The position numbers were made by a program, and so were the translations under genes. A stretch of DNA of 42,419 bases, from contig JBDSHZ010000055.1 of the NCBI GenBank assembly GCA_039918235.1, positions 1-42,419 of the forward strand, given 5' to 3'. Numbering within the stretch: the stretch's first letter is position 1; each line of letters begins with the position of its first letter. The DNA comes from Pseudopedobacter sp039918235. Lineage in GTDB: Bacteria; Bacteroidota; Bacteroidia; Sphingobacteriales; Sphingobacteriaceae. Positions 33,650 through 42,419 of this stretch are shown here, in pieces. The notes beneath the pieces are model-generated. The model was not told the DNA's origin and did no database searches. It saw only the letters and a list, made by a program, of their open reading frames with translations.

Positions 33650-34822
33650 TCAATTCCATTTATTTTTCCAGATGGGATATTGGTCTAATACTTTTTGAGG
33701 ATCGTAGGTGTACCATGCATATCCGTCCCTTCTTTCTCTCTCTACTTCAGCAAGGGAATAAACTACCTTACTATCTCTGTTACAAAACATTGGACGGTGG
33801 GTTTTCAGTTCATAATAACGAGTCCAAATGGGAGGAGCTGTAACGTCATTTATTACAATTTTATCCGTTTTGGAAACACGGAATGTGGTCACTGTATCTG
33901 GTGCTGAAACGGTCACTACTTTAGTATTGTGAATTTTTGATGCCTCAAACCATGCTACTGCATTTTCTATGGCATTTTTAATTTCTTTGCTAGGAGAGCT
34001 GATACTCATTAAGAAAAAAACCAGATCGGCACTTTCTTTATTACAGATAGAAGCGGGTTCAAATTTACGGGCCCATGCTGGCTGTAAAGTTTCTTCGTCA
34101 TATTGCTGACACCATGCTGTTGGCTTTCCTATATCATTTATCTGCGTTTTAATAATGCAGTCTAGCCCTTTTTCATAAGCCTTACTCAACTTTTTTAGCT
34201 CAACTTCACCTATAAAAGCGTACTGAGGCTTTTTATCTATAATATCTTTTAGCAAAACCATAATGCCCTTAAATACCCCATCGTTATAGGTAATGTGCCT
34301 GCTATAATTATTTTCTAAAGGATAATATTGAGGCCAACCTCCATTGCTGTATTGAGACTTTACTATAAAATCTAAACCCTTTAATGCCCCTTTTTTATAT
34401 TCATCATTAGAGGTTGCAGTATAGGCAACACACAATGCAGCGATATGGGTATGTGTGCAGTCATTATCAAAAGTGGTATTTGTTTTAGCTTTGGAAGCCT
34501 TAACGCTATCCTTTTGCGCATCACTTAGAATGGCAAAAACATCATAGTTTTTTGGCCATCCGCCATTGTCTTTTTGAAATAATAGAATATTATCTGCTAT
34601 TTCTTTGATGGCAGTAGGAGGATATTTAGGGCGACCCGGAAGAGGATTAATGATGTTTCCCTTGTCAAAAAGATCGTACCAGTGATGTGCATTATCTGCA
34701 AATGGAGCAGGATCTATCATTACGATTTTTTTGCTTGCATTCTGTGAAAATGCTTGCTGAGCTAACATCAATAGTAAGATAGTTAAGCAACTATTCAATT
34801 TTTTTCTGAAGTTGTGCACCAT
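33650..34822 (-). CDS. Pectate lyase, PL10 family
   Basis: Calcium-dependent endo-cleavage of de-esterified homogalacturonan. A signal peptide ends around residue 26 (AQQAFSQ). The (alpha/alpha)3 toroid typical of PL10 is shown by LLFQKDNGGWPKNYD, TFDNDCTHTHI, GGWPQYYP, ITYNDGVFKGIM, PTAWCQQYDEETLQPAWARKFEP, WTRYYELKTHRPMFCNRDSKVVY and ERRDGYAWYTYDPQKVLDQYPIW. Catalytic Arg and substrate residues are expected in the later blocks. 390 residues. Between CE12 copy 2 and CE8 copy 3. Confidence 0.94.
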   Translation of the reverse strand: MVHNFRKKLNSCLTILLLMLAQQAFSQNASKKIVMIDPAPFADNAHHWYDLFDKGNIINPLPGRPKYPPTAIKEIADNILLFQKDNGGWPKNYDVFAILSDAQKDSVKASKAKTNTTFDNDCTHTHIAALCVAYTATSNDEYKKGALKGLDFIVKSQYSNGGWPQYYPLENNYSRHITYNDGVFKGIMVLLKDIIDKKPQYAFIGEVELKKLSKAYEKGLDCIIKTQINDIGKPTAWCQQYDEETLQPAWARKFEPASICNKESADLVFFLMSISSPSKEIKNAIENAVAWFEASKIHNTKVVTVSAPDTVTTFRVSKTDKIVINDVTAPPIWTRYYELKTHRPMFCNRDSKVVYSLAEVERERRDGYAWYTYDPQKVLDQYPIWKNKWN

Positions 34823-34839
34823 CTGTCAGATTTATTTTT

Positions 34840-35592
34840 TTAATCTTTTTTTGCGTTGCCCACAACATGAGCATTAAGAGGTAACTTTAGTTCCTTTATC
34901 CCAGCTAAAACCAATTCTGCCATTTTTCTGGCTCCTAATTCGTTAAAATGCGTATTGTCTTCTTTTCCTTTAGGATAATTTGGATTTTCTCCTGCTTCTA
35001 AATGATTGTAAAGCATTGCTGATTTTTCTACTCCCAATTTCCGGACTAAATCCATGCTCGTTTTAGTCAGGTCAATTAATGGAACATTTAACTTTTGAGC
35101 CAGATCTCTCACTAATTGGGCATAAACTTTATGCGAATCCTGTAACATTCCATTTTCATCAAATGATCTTCTAGTTACCGGAGTAATTAAAACTGGATAT
35201 GCTCCCTTGGCTTGAGTTTCTTTCACATATTTTGTTAAATACATTACAAACTCATCTTCCGTAGTGTAGGTTTTTTTTGTGGCAACTTCATCATTATGAC
35301 CAAACTGCACCAAAACGTAATCTCCTGGCTTTAAATCGTCTACAACTGGTTGCCATTTTTTTTCTTCAATAAAGCTTCTGGTACTTCTACCATTTAATGC
35401 CCGGTCATCCACTTTTACACTGCTATCAAAAAACCATGCAAAAGGCATTCCCCATCCAGTTTCAGGATAATATTTAACTTCTTTAATGGATAAAGTAGAA
35501 TCCCCAATAAGGTAAACAGTTATTGTATCCTGACTTTTAAATCCGAAAAACAAAATTGCAATACTGGTAACGACTAATAATTTCAGTTTCAT
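34840..35592 (-). CDS. Rhamnogalacturonan acetylesterase, SGNH/CE12 family (copy 2)
   Basis: Paralogue of the protein at 24490, with the same SGNH blocks: VYLIGDSTLS, RALNGRSTRSF, VLVQFGHNDEV and EDNTHFNELGARKMAELV. Signal peptide about 1-20 (MKLKLLVVTSIAILFFGFKS). 250 residues. First gene of the CE12-PL10-CE8 group that follows the terminator at 35849, so it probably has its own promoter in the 307-base gap upstream, though I found no consensus match there. Confidence 0.93.
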   Translation of the reverse strand: MKLKLLVVTSIAILFFGFKSQDTITVYLIGDSTLSIKEVKYYPETGWGMPFAWFFDSSVKVDDRALNGRSTRSFIEEKKWQPVVDDLKPGDYVLVQFGHNDEVATKKTYTTEDEFVMYLTKYVKETQAKGAYPVLITPVTRRSFDENGMLQDSHKVYAQLVRDLAQKLNVPLIDLTKTSMDLVRKLGVEKSAMLYNHLEAGENPNYPKGKEDNTHFNELGARKMAELVLAGIKELKLPLNAHVVGNAKKD

Positions 35593-35899
35593 ATCTATCT
35601 ATATTGTAACTAGGCTAATTTTTAAACATCTATGTTGTTATAATTCTTATCTAACGTAAAAGATGCAGAATCATTTTTTATTATTTGTATTCGTTATCTG
35701 TAATTGTTTTAACCAAACTATTAAGATTAGGACTCCATTTTAGAAATTTCTTTCTAATCAGAGATTACATATCCATTATTAAATAAAGAAGCTATCTGAT
35801 ATAGATAGAATATAAACAGCTTTGTTTATCCTAAATCATCTCAATTAAAAATGGGCAATGTAATTACATTGCCCATTTGATTTTATTAAACCTAATAAG
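35593..35899. other. Intergenic region between CE12 copy 2 and the beta-helix lipoprotein gene
   Basis: 307 bases. It holds the terminator at 35849-35878 and, downstream of it, AT-rich DNA that should contain the promoter of the CE12-PL10-CE8 group. I saw no exact TAnnTTTG on the minus strand and no copy of the kduD-type operator. Confidence 0.6.
35849..35878 (-). terminator. Terminator after the SusCD-lipoprotein operon
   Basis: Perfect palindrome with arms AAATGGGCAATG and CATTGCCCATTT around a TAATTA loop. Read on the minus strand it ends in five T. It lies 22 bases after the stop of the beta-helix lipoprotein gene and separates the uptake operon from the enzyme genes. Confidence 0.88.
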
Positions 35900-37456
35900 T
35901 TAGCGCCATCTAGGATCTCCAATTCCATTAAGTTTCAAATCAGCGTTACTAATTGTGAAATTGCCGGTAGCTGCGTTTGTAAATCCAGGATTTAAAGTGG
36001 TAAATGTTCCAGTATCATTCTGGGCATTTGCCTGTGCACTTGCCATAAAATTTGGTGCGTTAAAATAATTATTGCCAGATAATGTAGTGATGGTTGTAGA
36101 GGCTTGATTGGTATAATAACCAGATGAATTAGCTATGATATTTTTTGTAAAAGCAATACTATGCTTTGCCAATCTAATATATAAGTATCTATTAGATGCT
36201 GAATTGATCACATTATTAAAGGTATTTGTTCTAATAGTTATTGTACTAATCTCGGCAGGGAAATTAGTGGAACCACCTGCATCCATTCTAAATAAATCTC
36301 TTGCAGCCACACTATTATAAACTGTATTATTTTCAAATAAAAACGTTTTAGACAAACCTGCTCTATAATCTATAAAGTCGCCACCATTACACTCAATATC
36401 ATGTATCAAATTGCCTCTAAAAATGGTTGAATTAATTAAAGCTTTCTTACTTACATAATATAAACCCTTCACGTAATTCTTAATTTCACAATTTTCCATT
36501 ATAAAATCCCCATATGCGGTAGTTGCATCATCCTCATAAACAATAGTTTGATTTTGAGAAGCATTCCCTGTGCCGTCTAAAACAAGATCTTTTAATGATA
36601 AACCTACATTGGCTTTTAATCTAAAAACCATTCCTGATATGATTGGCTTACTAGTTGGTCTCACTCCTTTTATTGAAATGGATTTGCTAATTGTTATGTC
36701 GGCATTGATGTTGTAAGTACCGGGAAATAACGCAAAAGTTTCTCCACCAGTTGCATTGGCAATTAAAGCTTGTAAATTATCTGCTGGATAAACTGCAATT
36801 GCACCGCCCAAATCAATCAAAGTTGTAAAGGTAATTGTCCCTCTGGTTTTGGTTCCATTTAAAAGAGTAGCGGTGTATTTAGTCTCTCCTGTTAAGCCTA
36901 TTACGTTAGCGGAACCCGCTGCAACTTCTGCAGTTGTAACCGGACGCGTAATGTTGCCAGGAACTAAAGTTATTGCACTAGCTTTTTGACCTGCAGGCCA
37001 TTTTAAAACAACCGATGTTGCAGTAAGAGTAGCTGGGTCAACTGCACTAAAAATCTGCTCAGGATCTGTCTTAAACTTAGTGCCAACATACTTAGAATCA
37101 CTTAAACCTTCTCCAATTGCTTTAACACGAACAGAATAATCAGTTGCTCCGTCTAAATCTGAAATTGTATAAGGCAATTGAGTAGCTAAAATACCCGGTA
37201 TAGATTTAACGGGAGTGCCTGAAAAATCAAGATTTGCGTTTTCAAAAATCTCAATAGTATAGTTATCTGCATTGTAAACAGGAGTAAAGTTTAAGCGAAC
37301 CCCTGTTTTATTTACTACCAAAGCTTGCAGTGCCGTTGGCGAAAAAGCTCTTTCTACGTCTAATTTCGTAATTTCAGAAACTTCTTCCTTACATGCTGAG
37401 AAGCCTAAAATACCAATCAGCATAAATATTTTTATAAATCTTATATTCGTTTTCAT
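35900..37456 (-). CDS. Surface lipoprotein with Fn3-like and C-terminal beta-helix (DUF4957/DUF5123-type) domains
   Basis: A 518-residue protein in the place where SusCD operons encode a surface glycan-binding protein. Lipoprotein signal with lipobox GFSAC; the residues after the Cys are KEE, which fits the surface-export signal described for Bacteroidota lipoproteins. Residues about 35-130 form a fibronectin-III-like domain (TGVRLNFTPVYNADNYTIEIFE..DLDGATDYSVRVKAI) and about 140-210 a second. From about 220 a right-handed beta-helix follows (NLQALIANATGGETFALFPGTYNI, SISIKGVRPTSKPIISG, LSLKDLVLDGTG), resembling DUF4957/DUF5123 proteins. It may bind pectin, or cleave it through the pectin-lyase-like fold; no catalytic set is recognisable. 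Confidence 0.8.
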   Translation of the reverse strand: MKTNIRFIKIFMLIGILGFSACKEEVSEITKLDVERAFSPTALQALVVNKTGVRLNFTPVYNADNYTIEIFENANLDFSGTPVKSIPGILATQLPYTISDLDGATDYSVRVKAIGEGLSDSKYVGTKFKTDPEQIFSAVDPATLTATSVVLKWPAGQKASAITLVPGNITRPVTTAEVAAGSANVIGLTGETKYTATLLNGTKTRGTITFTTLIDLGGAIAVYPADNLQALIANATGGETFALFPGTYNINADITISKSISIKGVRPTSKPIISGMVFRLKANVGLSLKDLVLDGTGNASQNQTIVYEDDATTAYGDFIMENCEIKNYVKGLYYVSKKALINSTIFRGNLIHDIECNGGDFIDYRAGLSKTFLFENNTVYNSVAARDLFRMDAGGSTNFPAEISTITIRTNTFNNVINSASNRYLYIRLAKHSIAFTKNIIANSSGYYTNQASTTITTLSGNNYFNAPNFMASAQANAQNDTGTFTTLNPGFTNAATGNFTISNADLKLNGIGDPRWR

Positions 37457-37472
37457 CGTTATCTATTTAGAA

Positions 37473-39245
37473 TTATAAGCCGTCATTATTTAACTTCCCA
37501 TTAGAAGAATCAAGAAATATCTGCCAGATTGGCCATACTTGCTGCAGGTTAGGATCTTTAACAAATAGTGCATCCCAATAATTCACCAAGTCTCCTGATG
37601 CTTTTAATGTCCAGGCTTTATTAGAAGTATAGCCTAAAGATGCGCCAATCGCATCAGTGTCCCCATGGTTTAAACCGTAAATGGTCACTGATTCACCATC
37701 TGCATTTGTTTTGTAATAAATCTTTGCTGGTAAATCAGCATATTCCCCTTGTCTTTTCTCTAATCTTTCTAACTTCTGCTTAGCTTCAGTTAATTTTGTT
37801 CCTAATAAATTCCAACGGATCAAATCTGCTTTTCTTTGCATCTCTCCGCAAAACTCTAATGCCCTTTCATTTACAATTGCATTAAAAAAAGCATCTTTAG
37901 AAGTAGATACAGTTGCCATAAAAGCATCAACTTTTGCGGCATTGTTTGGGAATGCCCTGGTACGGATCATTTTTAAATACGGAGCTGCTGCTGCAGGACC
38001 GTCCAATTCGTTAATCGCTTCTGCAGCCATTAAAACCACATCACCGTAGCGCATATACATCAAGTTTAAACCATCATCATTAGTAGAGGTTACTACTCTT
38101 TTCATCCACTCGTAACGGTATTTTCCGAAGTATAGAGTTCCCAAACTTGACGGAACCTGGATACCATTTGTCCAAGCATAAGGAACGATAGAAACATCTT
38201 TACGAACATCACCATTATCAAATGCATATAACATTACAGGATTAGGCCCATCAGTTCCACCCTTATTTTGCCCAGTATATTTATCAGTTGTGGTATGCCT
38301 TACTCCTAAGTCAAAAATCACACGGCCCCTGCCTTCTGCAAATGGAATTTCCCACATAGACTCTAAACCCGCCTTATTTGTTTCTTCATTTAAAGTTCTA
38401 AAAACCTGTTCGAAACCTAATAAACGTAGTTTGCCGCTATTAATAACATCTAAACATTCCTCCTTAGCGATTTTATACATTTTATCACGAGACAATTCAG
38501 GATCGGTACTTAAACGTATGGTGTTATCTAATCTTTGTGCATAACCACCAGCCCTAAGAGCTAAACGAGCTCTCAAACCTTTAGCAAAAGCTTTATTTAC
38601 ATGTTCTGTTGTACTGGTAACCGCAGTTTCATTTGGCCATGGCAACAAGTCTTCTGCTTCTTTTAAATCAGCTAATAATTGCTTATAAATCACGTCTCTA
38701 TCATCTCTAGGCAGATAAGAAGTTTCAGTGGTAACGGGTTCAAATCTGGCAGGAACATCGCCCCATCCTTTAATCAAATCATTGTATAATACTGCTCTAA
38801 GCGTTAAAATCTCCCCTAATATTTGAGCTAAAGCTGGGTTGTTTTTAACGTTACCGTAAGTTCTTAAACCTTTGATTGCTAAATTTGCCCTTTCGATAGA
38901 TTCATAGAACTTTGCCCATGCATTATTATCAGTATTCATTTGCCCGTTATCTACATTGGTATTGTAGTTAGATAACCTTGCTTTATCATCTGTTGTAGTT
39001 TTTAAACTATTGTAAACTTCAGCATCGGTATTCATACCATAAAAAACAAGGTACCTGCCTCTGTATGAGTTTGTTTGACCGAATGACTCTAGAATACCTG
39101 TTACAGCACCGGCCGCTAAGCTTGGTGTTGAAAAAATAATGGATTCATCCAAAGAGGATTTTGTTGGCGCGTCTAATGTTTTTTGACAACCAGCTGCAAC
39201 AACCAGTAAAACACACATTAGCGATATATTGATAATCTTTTTCAT
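37473..39245 (-). CDS. SusD/RagB family glycan-binding lipoprotein
   Basis: Lid protein that sits on its SusC partner and captures oligosaccharides at the cell surface. Lipobox VAAGC with signal 1-19. TPR-like helical SusD fold: LRAVLYNDLIKGWGDVPARFEPV, YLPRDDRDVIYKQLLADLKEAEDLLPW, VNKAFAKGLRARLALRAGGYA, MYMRYGDVVLMAAEAINELDG, and the C-terminal NERALEFCGEMQRKADLIRWNLL. 590 residues. Directly downstream of susC (21-base gap) and upstream of the beta-helix lipoprotein, so probably specific for pectic oligomers. Confidence 0.95.
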   Translation of the reverse strand: MKKIINISLMCVLLVVAAGCQKTLDAPTKSSLDESIIFSTPSLAAGAVTGILESFGQTNSYRGRYLVFYGMNTDAEVYNSLKTTTDDKARLSNYNTNVDNGQMNTDNNAWAKFYESIERANLAIKGLRTYGNVKNNPALAQILGEILTLRAVLYNDLIKGWGDVPARFEPVTTETSYLPRDDRDVIYKQLLADLKEAEDLLPWPNETAVTSTTEHVNKAFAKGLRARLALRAGGYAQRLDNTIRLSTDPELSRDKMYKIAKEECLDVINSGKLRLLGFEQVFRTLNEETNKAGLESMWEIPFAEGRGRVIFDLGVRHTTTDKYTGQNKGGTDGPNPVMLYAFDNGDVRKDVSIVPYAWTNGIQVPSSLGTLYFGKYRYEWMKRVVTSTNDDGLNLMYMRYGDVVLMAAEAINELDGPAAAAPYLKMIRTRAFPNNAAKVDAFMATVSTSKDAFFNAIVNERALEFCGEMQRKADLIRWNLLGTKLTEAKQKLERLEKRQGEYADLPAKIYYKTNADGESVTIYGLNHGDTDAIGASLGYTSNKAWTLKASGDLVNYWDALFVKDPNLQQVWPIWQIFLDSSNGKLNNDGL

Positions 39246-39266
39246 CTTTTTCTTAATTATTTTGAA

Positions 39267-42200
39267 TTAAAAATTAACATTTAAACCTATGATATATGAT
39301 TTGCTTCTTGGATAAGCAGAGTAATCTACACCTGGTGTTAGGTTGGTTTTACGTCTGGTTGAAACTTCAGGATCGAAACCAGAATAATCAGTTACGGTTA
39401 ACAGGTTATAGCCTGAGGCGTAAATTCTTAGTTTTTGCATTTTCAATTTCTTAGAAATTGATTGCGGAAAAGTATAGCCTAATGTTACAGTTCCTAATCT
39501 TAAGAAAGAACCATCTTCCACCGCATAGTCACTAAACACAAAGCTTTTCATATATGGCGACCAAAGAGAAGTGGTTGCATTCATTGTTGTTAACTCGGCT
39601 GGATCGTTGCTGATTGTTCCATCTGAACGTAAGTTATTCCAACGTTTGCCAGTTTCCATTTCTGAAATCATGTTACGGGAGCTATATTTACTTGTTGAGG
39701 TATACTCAATCTTGTTAGCATTGTAAATATCGTTTCCGTAGCTCCAGTTAAAGTAGGTTCCTAAATCAAAATTGAATACTCTGGCATTTAAAGAAAAACC
39801 TCCAGTATTTAACGGATTGGCATTGCCAATAATCGTTCTATCAGATAAATCAACTTTTCCATCATTATTGGTATCTATTAACTTCATAGAACCTGGTCTG
39901 ATTGTTCCGATAACAGAAGTGGCATTTGCAACTCCTGAATTAAGCGTCCAAGTACTCGTTGTTGCGTTATACCCTGAGAAATCTGAAACTTCATATCTAC
40001 CGGCACTCTGGTATCCGTACATTCTTCCTATGGATGCTCCCTCTTGGATTAAATAATCCTGACCAATCTCTGATGAGGCCCATCCAGAACTTCCAAGTAT
40101 GTTTTGAATTCCACCTAATGAATTTACTTTATTTCTGTTGAAACTGATATTTCCATTTACAGTTAAATCAAAATTGGTTTTACGTACTGCATTCCAATTT
40201 AAGCTAAACTCGAGCCCTTTATTTTGTGTTTCACCTAAGTTACGATACTGAAAATCGTAACCTGTACCTGCAACCGGATATTGAATTAATAAATCCTTAG
40301 TAGTGTTTAAGTAAGCATCTATTGTACCGTTGATTTTAGTATTAAACAATGAAAAGTCTAAACCAATATTTTTTGTAATGTTACTTTCCCATTTTAAATC
40401 TGGGTTAGCTTGTGTTTTAGATGGTGCCCAAAAGCTATTGGCACCGTTTACAAAAGTAGTGGTTGAGTTTTGAAACGACTGAGCGATTTGACCTGACGGA
40501 ATATTGTTATTTCCCGAAGCACCATAACTTGCTCTCAATTTCAAATCAGCTAACCATTCTTTTGTGTTTTTTAAGAAACTTTCTTCAGAAACTCTCCATG
40601 CTCCAGAAACTGAAGGAAAATAACCCCATCTATTACCAGGTGAAAATTTAGAAGAACCATCAGCTCTGAAAGTTGCACTTAATAAGTATTTTCCTTTAAA
40701 ATCATAATTTGCTCTTCCAAAAAATGATAATAGGATATCATCTACCGAAAAATTATTATCAATTGAATTGGCCTGCCCTTGGGTAGACAGCTTTCTGGTA
40801 TTATCAAAGCTGAATGAAGCTGGGAAACCATGAACTGTTGTACCTAAAGTTTGCTCATCTCCTTTAATATATTCCTGACCGGCTAATAAGTTAAGCGTAT
40901 GATCTTTACTTAAAAACTTTTTGAAATTGTAGTTTAAAGTATTTGTATTTCTGATTTTGTTTCTTCCTCTGTCTTCAAAGATAACAGCCGGTAGATTTTG
41001 GTTTAACGCAGTAGGAACGTTTCTAACATAGTAAGTGGTAGTTCCATAAAAACGATCTCTATTTTGCTGATCCACATCATAACCAAATTCAGATTTTAAC
41101 TTTAAGTTAGGAATTACCTCATAGGTTAATGCCGCATTTAAATTATAAGTTTTACGGCGGATGTATTGATCGTTGTCAGAAATTGCAATCTTCGGATTGT
41201 ACAGGTTAAAAGCATCATCAGTTTCTGTAGTGGTGGTTAAGCCTTGTACAGGGAAAGGAGGATAAAGTAACGCATATTTCAAACGGGAATCTGCAGATGA
41301 AACTTCGTTTTGTTCATTTGCACCAGCTCCATTAACTTTAGTATCTGAATATCTTAAGCCAACATCTAAAGAAAGGTTATCGTATAATTTTTGGTTCAAC
41401 TTAAAGTTGAGGTTTTGCCTTTGGTAATCAGAACCGAGCATGATTGCTTTATTGTTCACAAAGTTGTGGCTCAAACTATATTTAGTTTTCTCGCTACCAC
41501 CACTTACACTCAAGTTTTGGTTATAGGTGTTTCCAGAACGTCCAAAAACAATATCCTGCCAATTATTTGGTGTTTGATTGGCATATAAATCCATATCCTG
41601 ATAGTTACCAAAATATCTGGTATAATCAAGTGGCGTATTTGCTAATAAAGAACGTTCATACTGCCAAGAAACATAATCAGACGGAGTTAAAACATCCAAT
41701 TGATTTGCGATATTATTGATCCCTCCAAATACATTGAAACTTACCGATGTTTTACCGCTCTTACCACTTTTAGTAGTCACTAAAATAACACCGTTTGCAC
41801 CTCTGGAACCGTAGATTGCTGCGGAAGAAGCATCCTTTAATATATCAATGGACTCGATATCATTTGGGGAAATATCTGAAATTGTACTCACTGGAAAACC
41901 ATCAACAATATATAAGGGCGTGTTATCTCCTGTGATGGAGCCACCGCCTCTAACTCTTACACTGATATCTGCACCAGGTGCACCATCTGTACTTGAAATC
42001 TGCACACCTGCAACTCTACCTTGAATTGCTTCTAAAGCAGATGATACCGGAGCGGCAGCAATAACATCAGCACTTACTGAAGATACAGAACCTGTTAAAT
42101 CTTTCTTTCTAACAGTTCCGTAACCAATAGCTACCACTTCATTTAATAACTGAGCGTCACTTTCCAAAGACACGTTTATTGTTCTTTGATCAGCGGCCAC

Positions 42201-42419
42201 CTTAATCTGTTTAGGTTTGTAACCTAAATAAGTGAAAGATAATGTTTCACTGTTGGGTACGCTTATGCTGTAATTACCATTTTCATCTGTTTGTGTACCT
42301 GATTTTGTACCAACAACTGAAACTGAAACCCCTATAAGCGTTTCATTGGTAGTAGCGTCTGTAACTTTACCAGTAACTTGCTTTGTTTGCGCAAAGGATA
42401 CTCCTAAAGTCATACTCAC
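39267..42419 (-). CDS. SusC/RagA TonB-dependent outer membrane transporter (N-terminus outside window)
   Basis: Active importer of oligosaccharides across the outer membrane, powered by TonB. The 1050 residues in view start inside or at the end of the signal peptide (VSFAQ), so the start codon lies beyond the right edge; the edge GTG need not be the start. Domain order: carboxypeptidase-regulatory-like repeat (VTGKVTDATTNETLIGVSVSVVGTKSG..SFTYLGYKPKQI, about 14-85), plug with NEVVAIGYGTVRKKDLTGSVSSV and GSRGANGVILVTTKSG, then the 22-strand barrel ending YIIGLNVNF with terminal Phe. It heads the susC-susD-lipoprotein operon; its promoter and any regulator gene lie outside. Confidence 0.95.
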   Translation of the reverse strand: MSMTLGVSFAQTKQVTGKVTDATTNETLIGVSVSVVGTKSGTQTDENGNYSISVPNSETLSFTYLGYKPKQIKVAADQRTINVSLESDAQLLNEVVAIGYGTVRKKDLTGSVSSVSADVIAAAPVSSALEAIQGRVAGVQISSTDGAPGADISVRVRGGGSITGDNTPLYIVDGFPVSTISDISPNDIESIDILKDASSAAIYGSRGANGVILVTTKSGKSGKTSVSFNVFGGINNIANQLDVLTPSDYVSWQYERSLLANTPLDYTRYFGNYQDMDLYANQTPNNWQDIVFGRSGNTYNQNLSVSGGSEKTKYSLSHNFVNNKAIMLGSDYQRQNLNFKLNQKLYDNLSLDVGLRYSDTKVNGAGANEQNEVSSADSRLKYALLYPPFPVQGLTTTTETDDAFNLYNPKIAISDNDQYIRRKTYNLNAALTYEVIPNLKLKSEFGYDVDQQNRDRFYGTTTYYVRNVPTALNQNLPAVIFEDRGRNKIRNTNTLNYNFKKFLSKDHTLNLLAGQEYIKGDEQTLGTTVHGFPASFSFDNTRKLSTQGQANSIDNNFSVDDILLSFFGRANYDFKGKYLLSATFRADGSSKFSPGNRWGYFPSVSGAWRVSEESFLKNTKEWLADLKLRASYGASGNNNIPSGQIAQSFQNSTTTFVNGANSFWAPSKTQANPDLKWESNITKNIGLDFSLFNTKINGTIDAYLNTTKDLLIQYPVAGTGYDFQYRNLGETQNKGLEFSLNWNAVRKTNFDLTVNGNISFNRNKVNSLGGIQNILGSSGWASSEIGQDYLIQEGASIGRMYGYQSAGRYEVSDFSGYNATTSTWTLNSGVANATSVIGTIRPGSMKLIDTNNDGKVDLSDRTIIGNANPLNTGGFSLNARVFNFDLGTYFNWSYGNDIYNANKIEYTSTSKYSSRNMISEMETGKRWNNLRSDGTISNDPAELTTMNATTSLWSPYMKSFVFSDYAVEDGSFLRLGTVTLGYTFPQSISKKLKMQKLRIYASGYNLLTVTDYSGFDPEVSTRRKTNLTPGVDYSAYPRSKSYIIGLNVNF

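Overview
The window comes from a Bacteroidota genome, most likely a Pedobacter-like member of the Sphingobacteriaceae. The evidence is a SusC/SusD pair, PorV and GldJ of the type IX secretion/gliding machinery, promoters of the TTG-N19-TAnnTTTG type, low-GC DNA and the ribosomal gene order rplM-rpsI-rpsB-tsf. The species assignment is inference from gene content and protein style, not from a search.

Layout. Positions 41-2743 (minus strand) hold rplM-rpsI-rpsB-tsf. There is a textbook promoter before rplM, a roughly 106-bp inverted-repeat element between rpsB and tsf, and a frameshift in tsf that falls exactly on an A-AAA-AAG slippery heptamer. Positions 3144-3615 hold a DUF4160/DUF2442 pair, the first member frameshifted, and 3730-4440 a DUF2071 protein. 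Positions 4458-6100 hold porV-ispF, coupled by an ATGA overlap and divergent from gldJ (6703-8361). No porU lies between porV and gldJ.

From about 8.7 kb to the right edge the window is one large pectin (homogalacturonan/rhamnogalacturonan) utilisation locus. Intracellular part: hexuronate transporter and KDPG aldolase (8743-10848, minus), the divergent KDG kinase and a YhcH-family protein (11070-12619, plus), then uronate isomerase, altronate dehydratase and tagaturonate reductase (13359-17990), and KduI and KduD (21726-23344). Together these encode both known branches, galacturonate via altronate and 4-deoxy-5-keto-uronate via KduI/KduD, which meet at KDG and run on to pyruvate plus glyceraldehyde-3-phosphate. 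Exported part: GH105, GH28, an alpha/beta-hydrolase esterase, two CE12-type SGNH acetylesterases, three CE8 pectin methylesterases, PL9 and PL10 pectate lyases, GH43 and GH95. Uptake and binding: a lipoprotein with a C-terminal beta-helix, SusD, and SusC, which runs off the right edge. De-esterification, backbone cleavage, side-chain trimming, uptake and catabolism are therefore all in one place.

The most notable regulatory signal is a shared element, GCAATCG-N-T(A/G)CCG, present as a near-perfect 28-bp palindrome upstream of kduD and as strong half-matching copies upstream of the GH43 gene and in the eda/kdgK divergent region. It looks like an operator of a LacI-type or similar repressor that ties the catabolic and enzyme operons together. 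No transcription factor gene is visible in the window. The 739-bp gap 12620-13358 is rich in repeats: three copies of a terminator hairpin and a nested palindrome built from CGCAAAG words. I saw no tRNA, rRNA, CRISPR array, insertion sequence or phage gene.
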